Shown piece after piece: positions 50,601 to 56,600 of a DNA stretch of 64,000 nucleotides (position 1 is its first letter; every line of letters begins with the position of its first letter). The notes below the pieces were generated by a model, which made no database searches, was not told the origin of the DNA, and saw only the letters and a program-made list of their open reading frames with translations. This DNA comes from Enoplolaimus lenunculus (taxonomy: Eukaryota > Nematoda > Enoplea > Enoplida > Thoracostomopsidae). Position numbers and translations under genes: made by a program. The DNA lies in the NCBI GenBank assembly GCA_030248215.1, contig JASANG010000382.1:62001-126000 (forward strand). Reading direction: 5' to 3'.

Positions 50601-53600
50601 CAGGGTGTTTGGAGTTAAATTCCGGCGAGTATTGTGGGAGGTGAGTCTCAAAAAAGGGGTTGAAACCCAGTCCTGCGCGATTTCTTGCCACTAGGCGAGC
50701 CCTGCCACAGTGTTATGCCTTAAGATGCGTTCCCCTTTCTGTCCTGCTACTATCTCCTATTCTCGGTGCAGTTGTGCCTGACAGACCCCTCTCAGCTAAG
50801 TCTCCCGCGAATGCTAGCCCCGCCTGTGCACTGCGATTTTACTAGTCCTGTTTAATAGTCGTGCACTGTCTCTAGTCAAATCTGTGATAATTGGATTGCC
50901 GATCGAACTAACGGATGCGGTGCAGCTCTACTAGTCTTATTGAATGCATGAGTATAGTTTCTAGTCAGAGCAAGGATAACCAAACCTCTAGTCAAACTGG
51001 CGGGCCCCGATGAAAACGGTGATGGGGGTGAAAATGAAAATCCCCTAAAAGGAGCGTATAGTCAATTCTCATGTGATAGGGGTGCTAATCATGAGCAAGT
51101 ACATAACGCTCTAGTCAAGCAGTGGGGGTAGTTAAGAGCTAAAGCTAGGAGTGTCTGACCTTGCTGCAGGATGGAAAAATAACACCACATTAAGGTAGAA
51201 AAACAATACAACTTCAAAGCGACACGCTACACATTAACAGATGTTATGTACCCATGCGAAAAATTGCATGAAAATGCTATATGCTAAGAGATACCAAGAA
51301 ACATACCAAAATGCAATGATTACGTAATGGAAGATACCCAAAAAACATACCAAAATGCATAGAGTAACAACGACGGAATCATAAACAAAGCACAAACGAT
51401 TACGTTCAATCGGTCATGAACACAACTAGCACAGGTCTGGAGGGGAACCTAACACCCGTGCCCTATGGACCCTGCTGGTTAAGTCGGAATATTTTCACCC
51501 AATATCGTTTTAGTCCGAAACCTCAAAGTAGGACAATTGGGGTGCCGAAAGTAGTTCAGCAACCTGAAATTTTCATTCTATTCTCCATGGTATAAGATCC
51601 GTACCTGTGCAAGAAGGTAATACAAAAAAGGAAGCCTGACACAAAAGATAACATGGCATCACTGCGAAAAACAAAACATTATAAAATAATGCCAGACTAA
51701 ACATGCGAGACCATGAAAAAGGAAAACCGCACACAATATTAACACCAAATGATGCTTGTTCCGGCAGCCAAAATCAGTCAAGATCCAAAACCTCAGGAGG
51801 TGGATCGTTCCTGCAGTAAACCAAAATCTGCCTAAAATCCGTGCCAAAGTTGCATTCTAATTGATGATAAAAGGGATGTGTCCCTGACACTTTAACGTTG
51901 ACGTCGAATGAACATGGGACAAACCGTGTCCCGCCTGCACCAGTTATAACGTGAACTCCGCATTAGACGCTTTCCCACATCGCACCGACTAAGAAAACCA
52001 CTCCAGCTATGGCCCGCAAAGTGTTAATTAAACAGTTATAGCATTTTTGGAATTTTGTAATTTTGTGTGTACACTTTTCACTTTTCCGGTATTGGCTATT
52101 AAAATTAGTACCATTCGATTCAACTCGTTGAGCTGATTAAGAAAACAACCCCAAACCTTATCCGCAAGCAAATAGTTAGGAAGTTACGTGCCTTTGAAAA
52201 TTATGATGTTTACGATTCCCCACGTTGTACTGAGCAATAAAACTACCCCGAACACGGTCTGCAATATGATTTGCAATATTATATGGTATTCAGCGAGACA
52301 GTTAATCTTTGGGTACTAATAAATAAATGGAAAGTTGGTCGGCATACACATATGTGCTTTAAATACCAAACGCATACCTGCAAATCATTTCCAATGCAAA
52401 ATCGCTTAGAACCACAGCTTCAGAATACATAAATCCTAATTTCAAACACTAATATCATATTATATTCAACAGGACAGTTTTTGTGCGTTACCTCATATAT
52501 GCAGACATTTGAAAACATATGATATGATATTCGCAGACAGTACCTCGAATATCATCGGATATTGAAGAACAAAAGGTGACCAGCACATGATAATAGCAAA
52601 GAAATACGATTTTTTGAATACGGTATAGGGTCTATAAGCAGACAAAATGTTACATAGTCTAAAATAGTCTAATAGGGACAAAACGTGTCTCAAACTGCCC
52701 TTGTTTAATGTTAACCCTGCATTACGGAGCGGATCTCCAAAAATGCGATATTCACTTTTTCCGGGTTCAACGTTGAGAGTGGTACCGTTTCGATTTCTCA
52801 AGTCGCCCGCATTACGACAACCCCCCAAACATGATCCAACAAGTGGATATTTAAAAAGGTATGACCGATTGGAGCTTTGAAAATTTTGTGCTATTAGCCC
52901 GTAACGAGTGAGTTCGGAATTAGGCAATTTTCACTTTTCTGGACTATAGCATCAGATTTGGTATCATTCAATTTAGCTTATTGTTCCGGTTAATAAAACT
53001 ACCCCGACTAATGTCCGCTGACCGATATTTAGGAGGATATGGCTCGTCAAGTTTTGAAATTCTGCGCGCTTGTACTCAATGAGGGCTACCCTAAAAAGTG
53101 AGACTGCTACTTTTCTGCGTTTCTGCGCTCAAAATAATTAACTTTAAAGTTAGCTGGCCCGGTTGGTGGGAGAACCACCCCGTGGGTCCATTCGCAAGCG
53201 AGTATTCAACTATTAACAGCTGGTCCAAACCATATCCCTATGGGTAAGGGCTATTAGCGGACTACGTGCCAACCCCTGATCCGCACTGGACGAGCCCAGG
53301 AGTCAGAGTATATGCTGACCAGCGACAGTAATCCGATCTCTCTGCACACAGTGGTTGACATAGGCCTAGTTAGAATTTCCCCGTTTTCACAAAGGGGGTG
53401 TGGGAAGATTTTCAGCTGAACTTTGCTTGACGTTGGCGACAACGCAGGTGCCCATTTTTGTGAAAATTTTGGGGGGATGCTTTCAAATTTTAAAACCTAC
53501 AAGGTGACGCTATCGAGGTCTTGATTGTGATAAAAATTGGCACAACCATGACTATCGAATGGTATTCACAAGATTGATTGTTATCACGGTAGGGAAGCCA

Positions 53601-56600
53601 GTGCAGCCTGATGCTAAGCATTTAGGAAATGACAAACAAAAGAGCTAAGGCCATGTCGTTCCAGAAACCTTCAGTGTACCCTGCGAGTTGAAGCGATTAT
53701 AGCCGAGCCCCAGAAAACTAAATATTAATAGTCTATGAGAGCTCAAGCTGTCATAGCACTGTGTTACCTTTTCAGACGTGGTCCTAGGAATCAAACGTGA
53801 CCTAAAGACTCCCCCTGGAAACTTGATGAATTTCGAATTTCGGATACTATGGGGGCATTCTACTGTATTTCCTCTGCCACCTCAAAACCTTGCGGCAACC
53901 ATGCAACTTTTCAGGATCGTATTAGGACGAAAATAGCGAGTTTGGACGGACCTTCTATGTAGTGAATCTGGACTTTAAGATTAGGTCATGTAAGCTATCG
54001 GGTCTTAGCTGGAAACAAGCATCGATTGCAACAAAGTAGCATATAGTTAGGTCAAACCCGCTATTAAAAGGCGTAATATGTAGCGCAGAGGGGTACCTGC
54101 TGCCTTATTGAGCGAAGCGAAACTCCGAGCGAAGCTCGGAGTTTCGAGCAGCGTTTTATGTTTTGTACTTGGGGGTCGAAAGGTGGATGTCCGTCCGTCC
54201 GTCTGTCCGTCTGTCCGTCTGCCCGTTTGTCCGTCCGAAAAGAAATCTTTCGCAGACATGCAGATTAATCATTAAACATGCATTTGTAGTGGATGGATGT
54301 GTACAACTCTGTTTGACATCTATTGGTCTCTCTAGGTTTTGTTTAAAATATATGATGTTGCATATTCACCATTAACATGGAAATTCTATTACATGGTTTT
54401 TTGCAAGTTTGAATAACACCCCGTTGAACTATTCAGTTAGGTCAAACCCGCTATTAAAAGGCGTAATATGTAGCGCAGAGGGGTACCTGCTGCCTTATTG
54501 AGCGAAGCTCGGAGTTTCGAGCAGCGTTTTATGTTTTGTACTTGGGGGTCGAAAGGTGGATGTCCGTCCGTCCGTCTGTCCGTCTGTCCGTCTGCCCGTT
54601 TGTCCGTCCGAAAAGAATCTCAGGAAGGGTTGAACCGATTTTGATAAACTTTTTTTGTTTGAAAGCCATGGGGATTTAAAATTTTAAGTCGTTTAATAGC
54701 TACAGGCTAATTTGCATAATTAATTAAGCCTAAATTAGGACTTTCCACAATATTTCACTAATTATTACAGTTAGAAGCAATCCAATTTTAGCATTAAAGG
54801 GTTTTTGGGTGCGAAAAATCTGAGTAGACTGTTTACAAACCTCCAAAACAAATAATTGAGCAGCTAGCTAATAGATAATTTGCATATTAGCATAGTTTAT
54901 AAGCTTAAATTAGGACTTTTTACAATATTTCACTAATTATTAAGGTTAAAAGCATAATAATTTCAACACTAAAGGTTATTTTGGTGCACGGAATTTGAAT
55001 AAATAGTTTACAATCATCCAAAACCGATAATTAAATAGTTAGCTAATAGCTAATTTGCATATTAGCTTAATGACAAGACAAAATTAGGACTTTTTAAATT
55101 ATTTCAATAATTATTAGGGTTTACTGAAGGTTTTCGGGTGCGAGGAATCTGAATAAATTGTCTACAAACCTCCAAAACCGATAAATGAATAGTTAGCTAA
55201 TAACTAATTTGCATACTATTTTAATTGCTTACGTGTGTTCGAGCTTCGCTCAATAAATGTAGTCCCGCTACGACTGCAGTTATTGATGTTAGTGGTAAGG
55301 CGGTAGGTTGACGGTAAGGTAATTTATAACTCATCTAAGACCTCTTTGTAACCGGTAGAAACACCGCTCAATTGTCCTGTAGAATGTCATATGATACTAA
55401 AATTTCAAATTTGAATTTATTTGAACTTAGGAATATATTTTGGAGAAAATTCGGCGAGAAACAGAAACGTAGCAGCTTATAACAGATGTGTCTCTGAATG
55501 TATAAAATGGACAAAATCATAATAAACCGAAACTTTAACCTGAGTTCAGCTCTGAATCTAGAGCGTGCAGTGAATTCCTGGCCTAAGAGCCATGGCTAAA
55601 ATTGGGATAGAACTTGGAGTTAAAGGTGACTCGACCTTTTGAATGAAAATGAAAATTTCATGACTACCAGAGTCTCGAAAAATGAACAATCAGTCCTGGT
55701 TCAAACTTTAAAGGCACGGATCGATCGCCTTTCTGTTAAAACAGTCTAAGACCAAGTGAATTAACTTCCTTCAGGCCTACAGTGGACCACCCCATAGAAA
55801 CAACCAACCCCAGGAATAAGCCAAACGATCAAGCCATTTCTATGACGAAGTGTCACTAAGCTTAATCATGAGAAATAGTTGGGGACACACAGTTGTAGTA
55901 AAACCCACGGATCAAAACCAATTGTTAATGGTGCGGCCTGCACACACGCATACGGGTAATCGCGAGAGCATAAGCGAGCTTAGGCGTATCTTGGTATCGG
56001 GATTTTGTGACTCTCAAAACCTGATATCACGCCAGGGTGACCGTCATCCTCTAGGAAACTAGCTTATAGGTAGACCCACGGCCACGAACACCCGTGAAGG
56101 TATCATCTCGGAATCATCCTCAGGAATATCCGTTGGTCGCACCGTAACAATATTAACATACCCATATAGGTAGAGTCTAGTTGTCTACTCGTAGCCCATA
56201 TGGGTCCAACATAACGAACGTTCAAGCTGCACTTATAAACTGTTCAGTACAGTGAGTTTTATGTTACAAATCTGGTTTAGTCTTTTTTACAATATATTTT
56301 TTCAAAAAAGCTAAATAAATTATAATAGATATAAATATTGTTAAAACAATCGCATGTTAAAACAATCGCAAGGTACCCATATGGGTAGTAGCTAGAAAAC
56401 AAAATATTCATATAAGTTTTTCTATGTCATGCTAGGTGAGGTTGAAAAAATAGGTGCCAAGCGCACAATTGGTAACGTGAACCACGCACTAGCCCGTAAC
56501 TAAATTATGGAAAAAGACTGAACCTTGTGTTTTGGGTGCTTCTTGGCTAAAAAAGACGTAGATTTGATGAGGATTGCGAGTTTTTGGCACATCTCGCCAC

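Larger units (their letters stand above)
45689..56148. mobile_element. 10.5 kb inverted-repeat structure with outward-facing LTR-like ends (fossil)
   Basis: Outer ends are GTTACGGCTGCGATCAACGG and, inverted, CCGTTGGTCGCACCGTAAC. Left/right arms match inverted at four places: 45689-45850 with 55975-56148; 46086-46260 with 55545-55745 (AAGGCGGATCGATC); 46970-47234 with 53395-53720 (GTTGTCGCCAAC, TGACAAACAAAAGAGC); and 176 bp units at 48.7-49.9 with 52.0-53.2 kb. Arms are roughly 4.2 kb and well diverged, so old. The right arm carries later insertions. It may be two retroelement halves head to head, or a single foldback-like element. No intact gene. Confidence 0.6.
24513..56523 (-). other. 32.0 kb intron of the fucosyltransferase gene
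   Basis: Flanked by exon 3 (phase 1 donor) and exon 4 (phase 1 acceptor). Its 32011 bases are almost entirely repeats and decayed mobile elements on both strands, listed separately. No further exon is needed: VFFSQEAPKTQ joins DEYNHIPGFFN as in other GT10 proteins. The other introns are 526, 975 and 690 bases. Confidence 0.85.
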
